Below, piece after piece: positions 26,691 through 35,246 of a stretch of 55,018 nt of DNA. The notes beneath the pieces were generated by a model that was not told where the DNA came from, searched no databases, and saw only the letters and a list, made by a program, of their open reading frames with translations. The translations under genes were made by a program, and so were the position numbers. Where the stretch lies: contig NZ_JAKVTG010000020.1 of the NCBI RefSeq assembly GCF_022489025.1, positions 1-55,018 on the forward strand, in the 5' to 3' direction. Origin of the DNA: Planococcus halocryophilus (GTDB lineage Bacteria; Bacillota; Bacilli; Bacillales_A; Planococcaceae). Each line of letters begins with the position of its first letter. Position 1 is the stretch's first letter.

Positions 26691-26860
26691 AAAAAAGGTG
26701 CTGATTCGTCAGCGTAACAGGGAACTCGGTTAAATTCCGGGGCTGTTTCCGCAACTGTAAGTGCGTATGAAATAAGAAAATACCACTGTTTAGTGCAAGC
26801 AACTAAACGGGAAGGTTCTTAAAGTAAATCGATGCACAAGCCAGGAGACCTACCTTTTTT
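26691..26860 (+). ncRNA. Cobalamin (B12) riboswitch aptamer
   Basis: The conserved core is plain: GCGTAACAGGGAACTCGG at 26712-26729, CCGGGGCTGTTTCCGCAACT at 26738-26757, and the B12 box AAGCCAGGAGACCTACC at 26838-26854. AAAAAAGGT at 26691-26699 pairs with ACCTTTTTT at 26852-26860 as the closing P1 stem. It should bind adenosyl- or other cobalamin and lower expression of the downstream genes, the first of which starts at 27036. Confidence 0.95.
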
Positions 26861-26951
26861 TGAACGTATTTTTACTCTTCGGAAGATAAGGGAATCATAC
26901 GGCAACGTTGCTATTTTTGACTGCTGGAGTATGTCTCTAAATAGCTATGCC
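26861..26951 (+). promoter_or_regulatory. Riboswitch expression platform, possible antiterminator
   Basis: GGCA and GCTATTT near 26900-26915 can pair with AAATAGC-TATGCC ending at 26951, directly against the terminator stem. Competition between this fold, the aptamer and the terminator would give the switch. Inferred by eye without folding. Confidence 0.4.
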
Positions 26952-26978
26952 GCCGCCCTTTATTGAGGGCGGCTTTTT
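26952..26978 (+). terminator. Riboswitch-controlled terminator
   Basis: GCCGCCCT (26952-26959) pairs with AGGGCGGC (26966-26973) and is followed by TTTTT, in the leader between the B12 aptamer and the first gene. GC-rich unlike its surroundings. Confidence 0.9.
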
Positions 26979-27035
26979 GTTGTTTTCGAGAGCGTTCAAT
27001 GCAGTGATTTTCACCAAACTAAGTGAGGTGGAATG

Positions 27036-27584
27036 ATGAAAAAAGACATGAGGTATCTGTGTTATCCATTTATGCGTGAAGCAGCGTCTACAGTAGATTT
27101 TGAAATCAGAACGGATTCATTGACCACACGTATTGGGGAAGCTTTGTCTTTAACTAGAGACATAGAAGTAGTACAGCGAGATTTACACATTCTTCAGCCG
27201 AAAGTTTATCATTTAAATGGCTCTGTACGTGGCAAAGTTGCCATTCAAGAAGAAGATTTAATCGAACTAAGTGACATGTACGATTATTATGTAAACTTCA
27301 CAAAAGATAAAATCGGCAATTTTGTCTTGCCGCAAGGCACACATGCGGCTTGTGTTTTGCATGTTTGTCGAAGTGAAGCGAAAAAATCAGTTCGTGCATT
27401 ACATAAAGTAAGTCTCGAACGGGATGTACCGGAAATCTTATTCGACTATACTCATCTTTTAGCCAATATACTCTTTACGATGGCTGTTTATGTCAATCAA
27501 CATCATGGGGTTGAAGAAATTCCATTTGTTAGTAAATCGTATCCAACAAGACCTAAAAAGAAAGAAGTGGCCAATAAAATATGA
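27036..27584 (+). CDS. Degenerate PduO-type cobalamin adenosyltransferase-like protein
   Basis: About 182 residues, first gene after the B12 riboswitch. The middle matches PduO-type adenosyltransferases: FVLPQGTHAACVLHVCR corresponds to F(I/V)LPGGT-A-LH-AR. Yet hallmark parts are lost: the N-terminal glycine-rich ATP motif is absent, the RRAER stretch reads KKSVR, and the NRLSD motif reads THLLAN. The Asp of the VDEL motif seems kept as TDSL. It is thus doubtful as an enzyme and may only bind cobalamin. GAGGTGG fits the ATG at 27036 better than the one at 27033. Its stop overlaps the btuF-like start, so the two are coupled. Confidence 0.65.
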   Translation: MKKDMRYLCYPFMREAASTVDFEIRTDSLTTRIGEALSLTRDIEVVQRDLHILQPKVYHLNGSVRGKVAIQEEDLIELSDMYDYYVNFTKDKIGNFVLPQGTHAACVLHVCRSEAKKSVRALHKVSLERDVPEILFDYTHLLANILFTMAVYVNQHHGVEEIPFVSKSYPTRPKKKEVANKI

Positions 27585-28525
27585 AAATATCATTTTATAA
27601 ATACTTAACGATTGGAACAATCGCTTTAACTTTAGGGGCGTGTCAGTCTGATGTATCGGAAGAAGTTAAAACAGATTCGGCAACTGAAAATGAAAAACAA
27701 ACTAGTTACACTGTTATCGATGACTTAAATAAAGAATTAACTTTTGATACAATACCAGAAACGGTTGTCTCGTTAATTCCGAGTAATACAGAAATTTTAT
27801 ATGAAATTGGTGCGGGTGAAAAAGTGATAGGCGCTACCGATTATGATAATTACCCAGCAGAAGCTGCAGAAGTTGAACGAGTTTCTGACTCTGTTGTGTT
27901 TAACGCAGAACGCATTATTGAATTAGATCCAGATGTTGTGATTGGTTATTCGACAGGTGCACCTACTGGTTATGAAGAATTAGAAGCTGCAGGAATACCC
28001 GTGTTTGTGATAGAATCTGCTCAATCTTTTGATGATGTTTACGGAGATATTGAACAAATCGCAACGGTTATGGGCCTTGAAGATAAAGGAGAAGAGATAA
28101 ACCGTTCCATTCAGCAGAAAATTGATGACGTACAAGAAAAAGTAGCAGCTATTGAAGAAACCAAAGAATTATATTTTGAAATAAGTCCTTCTCCAGAACT
28201 TTATACAACCGGTCAAAAAACGTTCCAACAAGAAATTTTAAATCACGCCAAAGTGGAAAACCTATTTGGCGACCTTGAAGGATGGCCAAAAATTTCGGAA
28301 GAAGAAGTGATTAAGCGTAATCCAGAAATTATAACGACGTCTGTGTCTTATACGGAAGATCCAATCGCAGAAATAAAAGAGCGCGAAGGATGGGGAGATA
28401 TAGAAGCTATTAAAAACGAACAAGTCTTTTTCTTAGATTCTGATATTACATCACGCCCTGGACCGAGAATTGGAGAAGCAGTTGAACTTGTAGCTAAAGT
28501 TGTCTATCCAAAAGCATTTGAATAA
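27581..28525 (+). CDS. BtuF-like cobalamin-binding ABC transporter lipoprotein
   Basis: A 314-residue lipoprotein. The signal peptide ends in LTLGAC with Cys21 as lipid anchor; the next 25 residues are an acidic, Thr/Ser-rich tether. The periplasmic-binding (BtuF/FecB) domain shows VVSLIPSNTEILYEIGAGEK and AERIIELDPDVVIGYSTG. It sits behind the B12 riboswitch and overlaps the adenosyltransferase-like gene by four bases, so cobalamin or a cobinamide is the likely ligand. The permease and ATPase genes (btuC, btuD) that normally follow are missing here; the operon ends at a terminator. Confidence 0.85.
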   Translation: MKISFYKYLTIGTIALTLGACQSDVSEEVKTDSATENEKQTSYTVIDDLNKELTFDTIPETVVSLIPSNTEILYEIGAGEKVIGATDYDNYPAEAAEVERVSDSVVFNAERIIELDPDVVIGYSTGAPTGYEELEAAGIPVFVIESAQSFDDVYGDIEQIATVMGLEDKGEEINRSIQQKIDDVQEKVAAIEETKELYFEISPSPELYTTGQKTFQQEILNHAKVENLFGDLEGWPKISEEEVIKRNPEIITTSVSYTEDPIAEIKEREGWGDIEAIKNEQVFFLDSDITSRPGPRIGEAVELVAKVVYPKAFE

Positions 28526-28530
28526 AGATC

Positions 28531-28564
28531 TAAAAACCCTCGCATATTAAGCGGGGGTTTTTAA
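28531..28564 (+). terminator. Terminator of the B12-controlled operon
   Basis: AAAAACCCTCGC and GCGGGGGTTTTT (one mismatch/wobble) around ATATTAA, ending in TTTTT. Confidence 0.88.
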
Positions 28565-28882
28565 AATCTTTATTAGGCAGATAAAGGTTTGGAAAATAAT
28601 ATTTCAGTTTTCAAAGGCTTGTTTTATTGAGCTGATGAAACCTACAATCCTGAAAATGAATAGCAATGAATGGCATTACGTAATATAACACAATAGAATG
28701 AATTAGGTACATTTCATTATTTATGAATAATTACACTTAGTCTTTTTTGAATAATATATTCAGAAAGAATTTATTGTGAATTGAATGGATTTGTTGGTGC
28801 TTCATCTAGTGATTCATGCTATACTGAATGGGTGAATATAGTATGAATATTTTTTTATTAAATAGAGAGTAGGGTGATGAAT
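28565..28882. other. Spacer before the LacI gene, with a possible operator
   Basis: About 318 bases, no gene. A TATACT box lies at 28820-28825, without a good -35. ATACT (28821-28825) and AGTAT (28840-28844) form an inverted repeat enclosing two GAAT direct repeats, 38 bases before the gene; it could be an autoregulatory site, low confidence. Confidence 0.35.
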
Positions 28883-29887
28883 ATGGTGTCAACCACTGAT
28901 GTAGCAAAGTATGCGGGTGTCTCACAAACAACTGTTTCACGTGTTTTGAATAAACCGGATCAAGTGAAAAAAGAAACCTATGATAAAGTCATGAATGCAG
29001 TTAATGAATTAAATTATTCATCTGTAGAAGCCGAAAAGATTAATTCTCCAATGGTTAAAACGAAAACCATTAGCTTAATTGTAGGTGCTTTGAGTGACTC
29101 GATTTATATGAATGCAGTTCCTACAATCATTAGTACAGCGCAAGAACAAGGCTATCAAGTGAATATTCATTTCATTGCTGAATCTCGTGAACTTGAAACT
29201 TATGAAACTGTGCTTTCAAACAAACCAAATGGCATCATAGTTATTTCTACTTTACTCGATAAAACAGTACATGATAAATTAATTGATTCAACTATTCCTT
29301 TTGTTGCACTAAACTCAAGTGGTGTAGCGAGCCAACATTCAATTGGGTTGAACGATGTTGAAGCTGGTTATTTGGCTGTTAAACACTTAATGAACGCTAA
29401 TCATTTTGAAATCGCGTGGGTAGGGGGTACGTTAAGCAGCCCACCTACGAAAGATCGCTTACTTGGGTTTGTCCAGTCTTTGCAAGAAGCCCAGTTTAAA
29501 ATTCGCAAAAAACGATTAGTGGTTACAGACTTAGATAAGTTTTCTTTGTTTGAAGCATTTGAAAATTTGCAAGCTTTAAAGAAAAAGCCAACTGCAATAG
29601 TGGCGGCTACAGACGAAATCGCTATACAAATGATGGATTTTTATAAAGAAGCAGGCTATCAAGTTCCGGAAGATATCAGCATTGTCGGAATTGGAAATTC
29701 AGAAATGGGTCAACATTCAGCGCTTGCTCTGACGTCAGTCGGGACATCAGATAGTTTGGCAAACTTAGGCCAAGAAACCGTAAAGCGATTATTTGATTTA
29801 GTTATCCATAACCAAGACGAAGCATTTCACGTAAATAGAGAAGTCGTGCTGTATGAGCGAGCTACAACAAAAGCTTTGCAATTATAA
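28883..29887 (+). CDS. LacI/GalR-family transcriptional regulator
   Basis: About 334 residues. The N-terminal LacI helix-turn-helix is TTDVAKYAGVSQTTVSRVLN followed by a hinge, and the rest is a periplasmic-binding-like sensor with ISLIVGALSDSIYMNAVPTI, NPNGIIV-type strands and VPEDISIVGIGNSEMG. Sugar or nucleoside sensing is typical; no ligand can be named, since no transporter or catabolic gene lies beside it. The frame begins at a GTG at 28874, but AGGGTGAT covers it and points to the ATG at 28883. A bidirectional terminator follows. Confidence 0.9.
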   Translation: MVSTTDVAKYAGVSQTTVSRVLNKPDQVKKETYDKVMNAVNELNYSSVEAEKINSPMVKTKTISLIVGALSDSIYMNAVPTIISTAQEQGYQVNIHFIAESRELETYETVLSNKPNGIIVISTLLDKTVHDKLIDSTIPFVALNSSGVASQHSIGLNDVEAGYLAVKHLMNANHFEIAWVGGTLSSPPTKDRLLGFVQSLQEAQFKIRKKRLVVTDLDKFSLFEAFENLQALKKKPTAIVAATDEIAIQMMDFYKEAGYQVPEDISIVGIGNSEMGQHSALALTSVGTSDSLANLGQETVKRLFDLVIHNQDEAFHVNREVVLYERATTKALQL

Positions 29888-29912
29888 AGTTCACAGCTAC
29901 TCAAATCGTTAC

Positions 29913-29950
29913 AAAAGAGCCTTACCGTTTTAAATGGTAAGGCTCTTTTG
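29913..29950. terminator. Bidirectional terminator
   Basis: AAAAGAGCCTTACC and GGTAAGGCTCTTTT form a perfect 14-base stem around GTTTTAAAT, between the convergent lacI-type and YqcI/YcgG genes. Confidence 0.93.
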
Positions 29951-29967
29951 TATGTTAAGTAATAACA

Positions 29968-30702
29968 TTATTTCATTTCTTTATGTGAAAATGGACATTT
30001 TCCTTTGAGCGGTTCACTATCGTCACCGATGAAAAACTGCTTCCATTCATTATGATTTGGATCACCAAAATGGCTAATATCGGGATGTGTCGGTAAATGA
30101 TCCCATGCTTCTACACGTTGCCGAACTTTTTCGCGGGACATGACGCCACCCTTTTCAGTGCCTTTTAACCCTTCGAAGATACGACGGGGCTGAAACCCTA
30201 GAACCATTGCGTTGCCGAGATCCCGCGTTTTGCGTTGCTTATAAGCAGGCGTGTTGCCGAAAATAAAGATTGGTTCTCCTTTAAATGTGAAGTCCCATAA
30301 ATAATGATCTGGGTCCCGAGGTGCGTCTTTTGGCCAGTCCATATTATCTGAGTCATGTAAGTATTGAAGAATGTCCCAGAACTGTTTACGGTAAACGTCA
30401 AGCGTTGCTTCTTCTTTGAACGGTTCTACAAAGACAAATAAACCGTGACGTTTATGTTTTGGATCGTCGAATAATGTTAGAAATGACTCAACAGCAGAAG
30501 GCAAGTTGCTCCAATCTTCTTGTGTAATATACGCATAACGTAATTCACCTTTTAACTCCCCATTCATTCCGAAATAACAAGGGAAGGTTTTATCGGTCAC
30601 GGTTTCGTGAAAGGTTTTGTATTCAGCTAAAAGCCATTGGGGTAAGTCGTTACGTACTGAAAAATCGTCTTTCGTTAGTAAAGTTGAGTGTTTTGTCAAC
30701 AT
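29968..30702 (-). CDS. YqcI/YcgG-family protein
   Basis: About 244 residues. Features of the YqcI/YcgG family (PF08892) are seen: FPCYFGMNGELKGELRYAYI, the LFVFVEPF strand, FWDILQYLHDSD and the C-terminal GKCPFSHKE. Some relatives such as GntA are haem-dependent N-hydroxylases; whether this one binds haem is unknown. The longest frame opens at 30771 but GGAGG stands nine bases before the ATG at 30702, which is taken as start. It is a single gene, convergent with the lacI-type gene. Most family members have no known function. Confidence 0.82.
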   Translation of the reverse strand: MLTKHSTLLTKDDFSVRNDLPQWLLAEYKTFHETVTDKTFPCYFGMNGELKGELRYAYITQEDWSNLPSAVESFLTLFDDPKHKRHGLFVFVEPFKEEATLDVYRKQFWDILQYLHDSDNMDWPKDAPRDPDHYLWDFTFKGEPIFIFGNTPAYKQRKTRDLGNAMVLGFQPRRIFEGLKGTEKGGVMSREKVRQRVEAWDHLPTHPDISHFGDPNHNEWKQFFIGDDSEPLKGKCPFSHKEMK

Positions 30703-30766
30703 CGGATAATTCCTCCATTTGTAAAAAGATCTTTTGAATTCTAGTTCCCTAAGATCTTTAAAGCAA

Positions 30767-30797
30767 AACAAAAACGGCTAAGAAAAATCTCAGCCGC
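30767..30797 (-). terminator. Terminator of the DUF2207 gene
   Basis: On the minus strand CGGCTGAGA and TCTTAGCCG (one mismatch) pair around TTTT, then TTTTTG follows. Confidence 0.82.
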
Positions 30798-30810
30798 TCA
30801 AGTTTACTGA

Positions 30811-32481
30811 TTAAAATGCACCAGAGCCACCACCGCCGCCTCCTACACCACCGCCACCACCAAAAGAATCAGTAGTACTAGCAGAAACTGTAGTGTTGGC
30901 ATTAGCAGCTATGAATAACCCAGTCAGTAGGACAGGGTTATAAAACAAGCCGAAGTTTGCAAAAGCCGCATCGCTATAGGCATTCGTAAAGCTTTGCGTT
31001 TTTGGGTTTATGGACTTTTCTTCTGCACCTAACAAGTAGCTATAGGCGCGCATTTTTTCATCTTGTGATAACGAACTCCACTCGGATTGATCCAAGTTTT
31101 CCATTTTCATTTGCATTTGTTTCCATTCTTCTCGAATAACATGTCCCTCAAAAGTAATCGGAGAATAGAAACAAAAAGCAAGTAAGAAAATGCCGGTGAT
31201 AATGGAAACAATCATTAACGAGATGAGGTCTAAAAGACCGAAATAGATTGAAGCTCCAAATAACGCTGTTCCAATAAATCCAGTAGTTCCGCGAAGAAAA
31301 AGCTGCTTGTCGTGTAAGTTGTTGTCACGTACTTCTTCAACGACACCATTTCGCCAAGCGGTAATTGAATCGTTATAAGAAGAGTGGTTTAACTCATTTT
31401 TTGTGTAATTCTCGAGATCTGTTGTCTCGAAATATTCACCGTCTCCTGTTTTATCAAATAACAATTCCACTAATTTTTCTTCATGTATATAGTCGGTTTG
31501 ACGGCTAATTAATTTGAATTTTTCTTCCGACAATTGTTCAATGTTCTTTTTGCGTACCAATTCCATTAAAGCCGCAGCTGTAACAGCAGGTGTTAAAATG
31601 GAGGATTTTGTGAAATACAATGTCGCTGGAATGCTCATCTTTTGTTTAGGTACATAAAAGCCAGTAGCTTTAGGCTTTGCTTGGAGCTTCATTTGGCGAG
31701 CTTGATTCCTTGCCCTAGCGACTAGTGCTAATAACAATGCGCCTGCAGCTGCTACAAGACCATTTCCCCAAAAACGACTCGTGTTTTGTTTTACCGAAAA
31801 AGCAAGCGCATCCGCTTCTAAACGTTCTTTTTCATCGGTTAATTCTGAGCGAATACTTCCGTTTTGTTGAGCTATGGTCGGAAACAATTCTTCATCAAAA
31901 ATGACGCGGACATCGCCGTTAGATCCAGCAGAAACTGTGCCCATATCAAAGCGAACTGCGCCGCCTGCTTGCAAGCTACCTGTCTGATAGGCTTGATCAT
32001 AGCCCACGAAATCTACATTTTTTGCAGGAGCGGGTGGGAGGACGGTAATCGCTAATTGTTCGTAATCACTGTCATTGCGGTCATCAAAAAATGGCCAGTA
32101 AAATTGAGCACCATCTTCGAACTTTTCGATAGCCTCTTGAATCTCATAGCGAATTTCGATGGTGATGGTTTCGTCTTCACCTGAACGAAAGATTTTGTAC
32201 AAATTTTCTTGGCGTTCAACCTTTAATTTACGATTGCCATCGGTGGCACTAAATTGTTGAACTAAGGTTCCGTCTTTTGGAATAATTTCTCGTGTGATGC
32301 CATTAAATTCACCTTCAAACCTATACGTATGATTTTCGGTAACATCTACTGTTCCATCGGCATTTACTTGGGCTTCAATTGTCACGTTAGAAATTGAATA
32401 CTCGACAGCTAAAGCTTGTATGGGAAACAATGCGAAAATCAACAATACCCATAGTGCAATGGTGGATTTTTTCTTGTACAT
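30811..32481 (-). CDS. DUF2207 membrane protein with Gly-rich tail
   Basis: About 556 residues. A signal peptide (ALWVLLIFALFPIQALA) leads an extracellular beta-rich part with VTIEAQVNADGTVDVTENHT and FNGITREIIPKDG, the DUF2207 hallmark. One membrane segment lies near residue 245 and two more near 405-455. The C-terminus is a low-complexity tail FGGGGGVGGGGGGSGAF, usual in this family. Function unknown. The frame opens with GTG at 32490, but GAGG eight bases before the ATG at 32481 decides the start. It follows the acetamidase gene by 58 bases and may be co-transcribed. Ends at its own terminator. Confidence 0.87.
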   Translation of the reverse strand: MYKKKSTIALWVLLIFALFPIQALAVEYSISNVTIEAQVNADGTVDVTENHTYRFEGEFNGITREIIPKDGTLVQQFSATDGNRKLKVERQENLYKIFRSGEDETITIEIRYEIQEAIEKFEDGAQFYWPFFDDRNDSDYEQLAITVLPPAPAKNVDFVGYDQAYQTGSLQAGGAVRFDMGTVSAGSNGDVRVIFDEELFPTIAQQNGSIRSELTDEKERLEADALAFSVKQNTSRFWGNGLVAAAGALLLALVARARNQARQMKLQAKPKATGFYVPKQKMSIPATLYFTKSSILTPAVTAAALMELVRKKNIEQLSEEKFKLISRQTDYIHEEKLVELLFDKTGDGEYFETTDLENYTKNELNHSSYNDSITAWRNGVVEEVRDNNLHDKQLFLRGTTGFIGTALFGASIYFGLLDLISLMIVSIITGIFLLAFCFYSPITFEGHVIREEWKQMQMKMENLDQSEWSSLSQDEKMRAYSYLLGAEEKSINPKTQSFTNAYSDAAFANFGLFYNPVLLTGLFIAANANTTVSASTTDSFGGGGGVGGGGGGSGAF

Positions 32482-32539
32482 CGTCAACACCTCTTCCTCT
32501 ATTTACGGGAAGCCCCACAAAAAGTTTCAGAAAGATTCA

Positions 32540-33475
32540 TTAGCGTAGTACGCCGTGAGGCAAGATGGCGTGGACGCCCTTAACATCATTAACAACTTGT
32601 GTAACATGTAGGTCAACCGCCACACTCGATAGGGCAGTCGCTTCTGTACGTGTGATGCCATAAAACTCTTCCATGAACGACACCATTTCAGCCAAAGCAA
32701 CAGCTGCTGCTTCGTTAAGATCTTCATTAAAACCGAACGTAATCCATCCAGCAGGCGTATTGGCTCGAGGCATCGATAAATTCATGTCTTTATGCAAAAT
32801 TAACGTAACATCCACTAAATCCATGGGGCATTCAATCGCTGTACCTGAACTTTCACCGTCTCCTTGCAAAGCATGACCATCACCTAATGAAAAATTGGCA
32901 CCTTCTACAGAAATCGGTAAAAATAAACTGCTCCCAGCTACTAGCTCTTTACAGTCAATGTTTCCACCAAAGTAGCTTGGTGGTTTTGTTGAGAAAGTCC
33001 CAGCTTCGCCTGGTGCAACAGCCATGAGTCCAAGAAAAGGAGATAAACCGACCCGGAATTCTTGTTCGCCGAGCTTGCAACTCCCAGTCATTCGAGCAGC
33101 ATCTAATGTCCAATCGAGTTGGATACGAGCGCTTTTTGTGATACCGAGTTTGTCATTTTGCCAAGAAGGTAATCCTCCTGCCCAGTTTCGACCGTACCAA
33201 CCCGGTACCAATTTATTTGTGCGAACTTCTAACACCATACCGGGTTTGGCGCCATCTATCGCAATCGGACCAATGATTGGGTGAATAAGTTTATCTTCAT
33301 GTTCTCTAGAAGTGAAAATTGTTCGTTCTTCGTCAGGAGTTGCTGAATAGCCCCATTCAATGTCGATTGTTTTTAATTGAATCGTATCTCCTGAATGGAT
33401 TGTTAAAATCGGTTGATAGTCACGATTAAACGATGAATGAAAATGAGTTGAGTTGAGTAATATAGAATGAATCAA
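32540..33475 (-). CDS. Acetamidase/formamidase-family protein
   Basis: A 311-residue FmdA/AmdA-family hydrolase, which releases ammonia from short amides. Visible marks: IIGPIAIDGAKPGMVLEV, YFGGNIDCKELVAGSSLFLP and FSLGDGHALQGDGESSGTAIE, with metal- and substrate-binding Asp, His and Glu. Start is a TTG preceded by AAGGGG at seven bases. No transporter or regulator of amide use lies next to it; DUF2207 follows. Specific substrate not known. Confidence 0.9.
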   Translation of the reverse strand: MIHSILLNSTHFHSSFNRDYQPILTIHSGDTIQLKTIDIEWGYSATPDEERTIFTSREHEDKLIHPIIGPIAIDGAKPGMVLEVRTNKLVPGWYGRNWAGGLPSWQNDKLGITKSARIQLDWTLDAARMTGSCKLGEQEFRVGLSPFLGLMAVAPGEAGTFSTKPPSYFGGNIDCKELVAGSSLFLPISVEGANFSLGDGHALQGDGESSGTAIECPMDLVDVTLILHKDMNLSMPRANTPAGWITFGFNEDLNEAAAVALAEMVSFMEEFYGITRTEATALSSVAVDLHVTQVVNDVKGVHAILPHGVLR

Positions 33476-33567
33476 AAGAGTTCCCCTTCCAGATGCAAGA
33501 ATTTTCTGTTTTTATTACAATTATACCAATTAATTCATTCAGATAACAAAATTTATGCCGAAAATCG

Positions 33568-33600
33568 AAAGCGGCCGCAAATAAAGGCTGCGACCGCTTT
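33568..33600 (-). terminator. Terminator of the ion-channel gene
   Basis: AAAGCGGTCGCA and TGCGGCCGCTTT on the minus strand (one wobble), loop about nine bases; a weak T run follows. Most GC-rich hairpin of the neighbourhood. Confidence 0.72.
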
Positions 33601-33602
33601 AA

Positions 33603-34601
33603 TTAGTTTGTATCAGTTGGCCAAGGACGACCATCTGCTTCTAAACCACCGAGTAATTTTTTTCGGCGGGTTTCTATTTTCTTATATGCTGATGTGTATT
33701 CTTTTTCCGGTATTAATGGAACGCCTTCTTCACGTAGGGAATTGAAATCTGGAAGAGAAGGAACTTGTTCAGATGGTTTGAAAAAAGATGGATTGAGCGT
33801 TTCTAAATATTGATCTACACTAGAACGCATTTCTTTTAACAGTAATTGGTTCGGGTGATGTTTTTCTGGAACTGCAAACTTAATAATGCTCAAGCTTTCA
33901 TCTAACACCGTAATGGCTGTTGGCATAGCGGTTGTATTGCTTGTCGCATGATAATAATGCAAGACAGGATAGGCGGCATGTTGAGCAGCGAGAGAACCTA
34001 AATTTTCCGAAAAGCTAGCTAATAAAAGATTTAGGTCATGAAAATCTTCGCCATTCCAAGCACTTCTTGCAATTTCTTCAGCAGACTCGCCAAGGCCATG
34101 AACACTAACCGCGAAAGAACGTTTCATCGTCACGGCGCTTAAAATGGAGATTAAATACGTTACACCAAATGTGATAAACAACATTCCGGTAGCTGTTGCA
34201 ATGACTGATATGATTTGTGCGGTTCCTTCCATTGGGCTGAAATCGCCATTTCCTAATGTGAAAATTAAATAACCAGCAAAGTAAAAGCGGTCATACCATG
34301 AAATTGGATCTGTGCCGTGAGAAGGAGATATGGATTGTTCTAAACCTGCAAATGTTAACGTCCAACCAATCCACAATAAGCCTATCCACATGAGTAATGT
34401 GGCACTTAAAACGAGCGGGCCAGCTAAGCTCAATTGTCTTGAATGTTTTCCGCCGGTTATTCTCATGAATTTCCAGATCGAAGAGGATAAGCGTTTGGTC
34501 ACTGGTCCTGCTCCGCCATCAATCCATAAAGTAGTCCATGTAAAATCGATAATGCATAAAATAAGTACTATTATTCCAGCAATCAAATATAAAATCTCCA
34601 A
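33603..34601 (-). CDS. Two-helix potassium-channel-type protein with unusual filter TLGNGD
   Basis: A 332-residue membrane protein. Helices lie at about 3-20, 58-86 and 125-150, with a pore loop between the latter two. The filter reads TLGNGDF (115-121) where most K+ channels have TVGYGD; Asn replaces Tyr. The C-terminal 180 residues are cytoplasmic and unlike RCK domains. Start is a TTG after AAAGGA. Family assignment (ion channel 2) is reasonable; ion selectivity is uncertain because of the filter change. Single gene, own terminator. Confidence 0.78.
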   Translation of the reverse strand: MEILYLIAGIIVLILCIIDFTWTTLWIDGGAGPVTKRLSSSIWKFMRITGGKHSRQLSLAGPLVLSATLLMWIGLLWIGWTLTFAGLEQSISPSHGTDPISWYDRFYFAGYLIFTLGNGDFSPMEGTAQIISVIATATGMLFITFGVTYLISILSAVTMKRSFAVSVHGLGESAEEIARSAWNGEDFHDLNLLLASFSENLGSLAAQHAAYPVLHYYHATSNTTAMPTAITVLDESLSIIKFAVPEKHHPNQLLLKEMRSSVDQYLETLNPSFFKPSEQVPSLPDFNSLREEGVPLIPEKEYTSAYKKIETRRKKLLGGLEADGRPWPTDTN

Positions 34602-34706
34602 AAAATCAGTCCTTTCATCTAGTAGTTAGTCGAATAACAATCGCGTGCAGTCTTTTTTAATGATAATGCTTTATCACGTGAATTCATAAAAAAATGACAA
34701 TAATAA

Positions 34707-34730
34707 GCTATTCATACTTCGTAGAATAGC
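34707..34730. promoter_or_regulatory. Inverted repeat upstream of the broken lipoprotein gene
   Basis: GCTATTC (34707-34713) and GAATAGC (34724-34730) with a ten-base spacer, directly before a TATAAAG box at 34733. Looks like an operator overlapping a promoter. No regulator gene is nearby. Confidence 0.4.
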
Positions 34731-34768
34731 GGTATAAAGTGCTTACTTAAAGAAAGGTCAAGATTGAG

Positions 34769-35083
34769 ATGAAACGTTTCTTTGTTTTCGCTATCCTAGT
34801 AATGCCGCTTATCATCTTGATACAAGGCTGCACATAAGAAAAGGTAGTAGACAATGAAGAGGAGGAAAACCAAATGGGTAAAATAGCAGGAAATTGGCAA
34901 GGCATAATACAAATACCAAGTCAGAGCTTGCCGATAAAAATAAGGTTCAGTGAACAATCAGCTAGTATTTCTATACCCGAGCAAGGCATTACAAATCATC
35001 CACTTACAAATATTCGTTTTGATGAAACTTCCCTTTATTTTAAGATGAATATTCAAAATCAGCAATTACTGGCAGCAGGCTAA
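34769..35083 (+). pseudogene. Broken lipoprotein gene (N-terminal domain of an alpha/beta-hydrolase-type lipoprotein)
   Basis: From the ATG at 34769 the frame gives a lipoprotein signal peptide, MKRFFVFAILVMPLIILIQG then Cys-Thr, and stops at TAA 34835-34837. Past this stop the same frame goes on: EKVVDNEEEENQ, then MGKIAGNWQGIIQIPSQSLP, ending at 35083. The acidic tether and the GNWQG-IQIP-ISIPEQGI strands recall the N-terminal domain found before secreted alpha/beta hydrolases of Bacillaceae; that link is from memory of the pattern. The hydrolase part is missing and a terminator follows at once. The downstream half has a good ribosome site (GAGGAGG before the ATG at 34874), so it may still be translated without its signal. 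Confidence 0.65.
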
Positions 35084-35099
35084 TGCAGTCTGCTTTTTT
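35074..35099 (+). terminator. Terminator at the end of the broken gene
   Basis: AGCAGGCT, loop AATGC, AGTCTGCT (one wobble), then TTTTTTC. It overlaps the last codons of the remnant. Confidence 0.75.
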
Positions 35100-35246
35100 C
35101 TACGAAAATGTATGCAAAAATTTTAGATTGAAAATAAAATAAAAAAACTATTTATTAATCTTATTTTTTTGCTAAAATAAGAAGTCGAGTTGATTAGAAG
35201 CTTTCAAAGATAAAGTCGGTCACTTGGAAAAAGGGAGGAAGCGTCA

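Noticed and set aside
33467..33745. 92-codon plus-strand frame
   Set aside because: Crosses the start of the amidase gene, the channel terminator and the channel C-terminus; no coding signs of its own.
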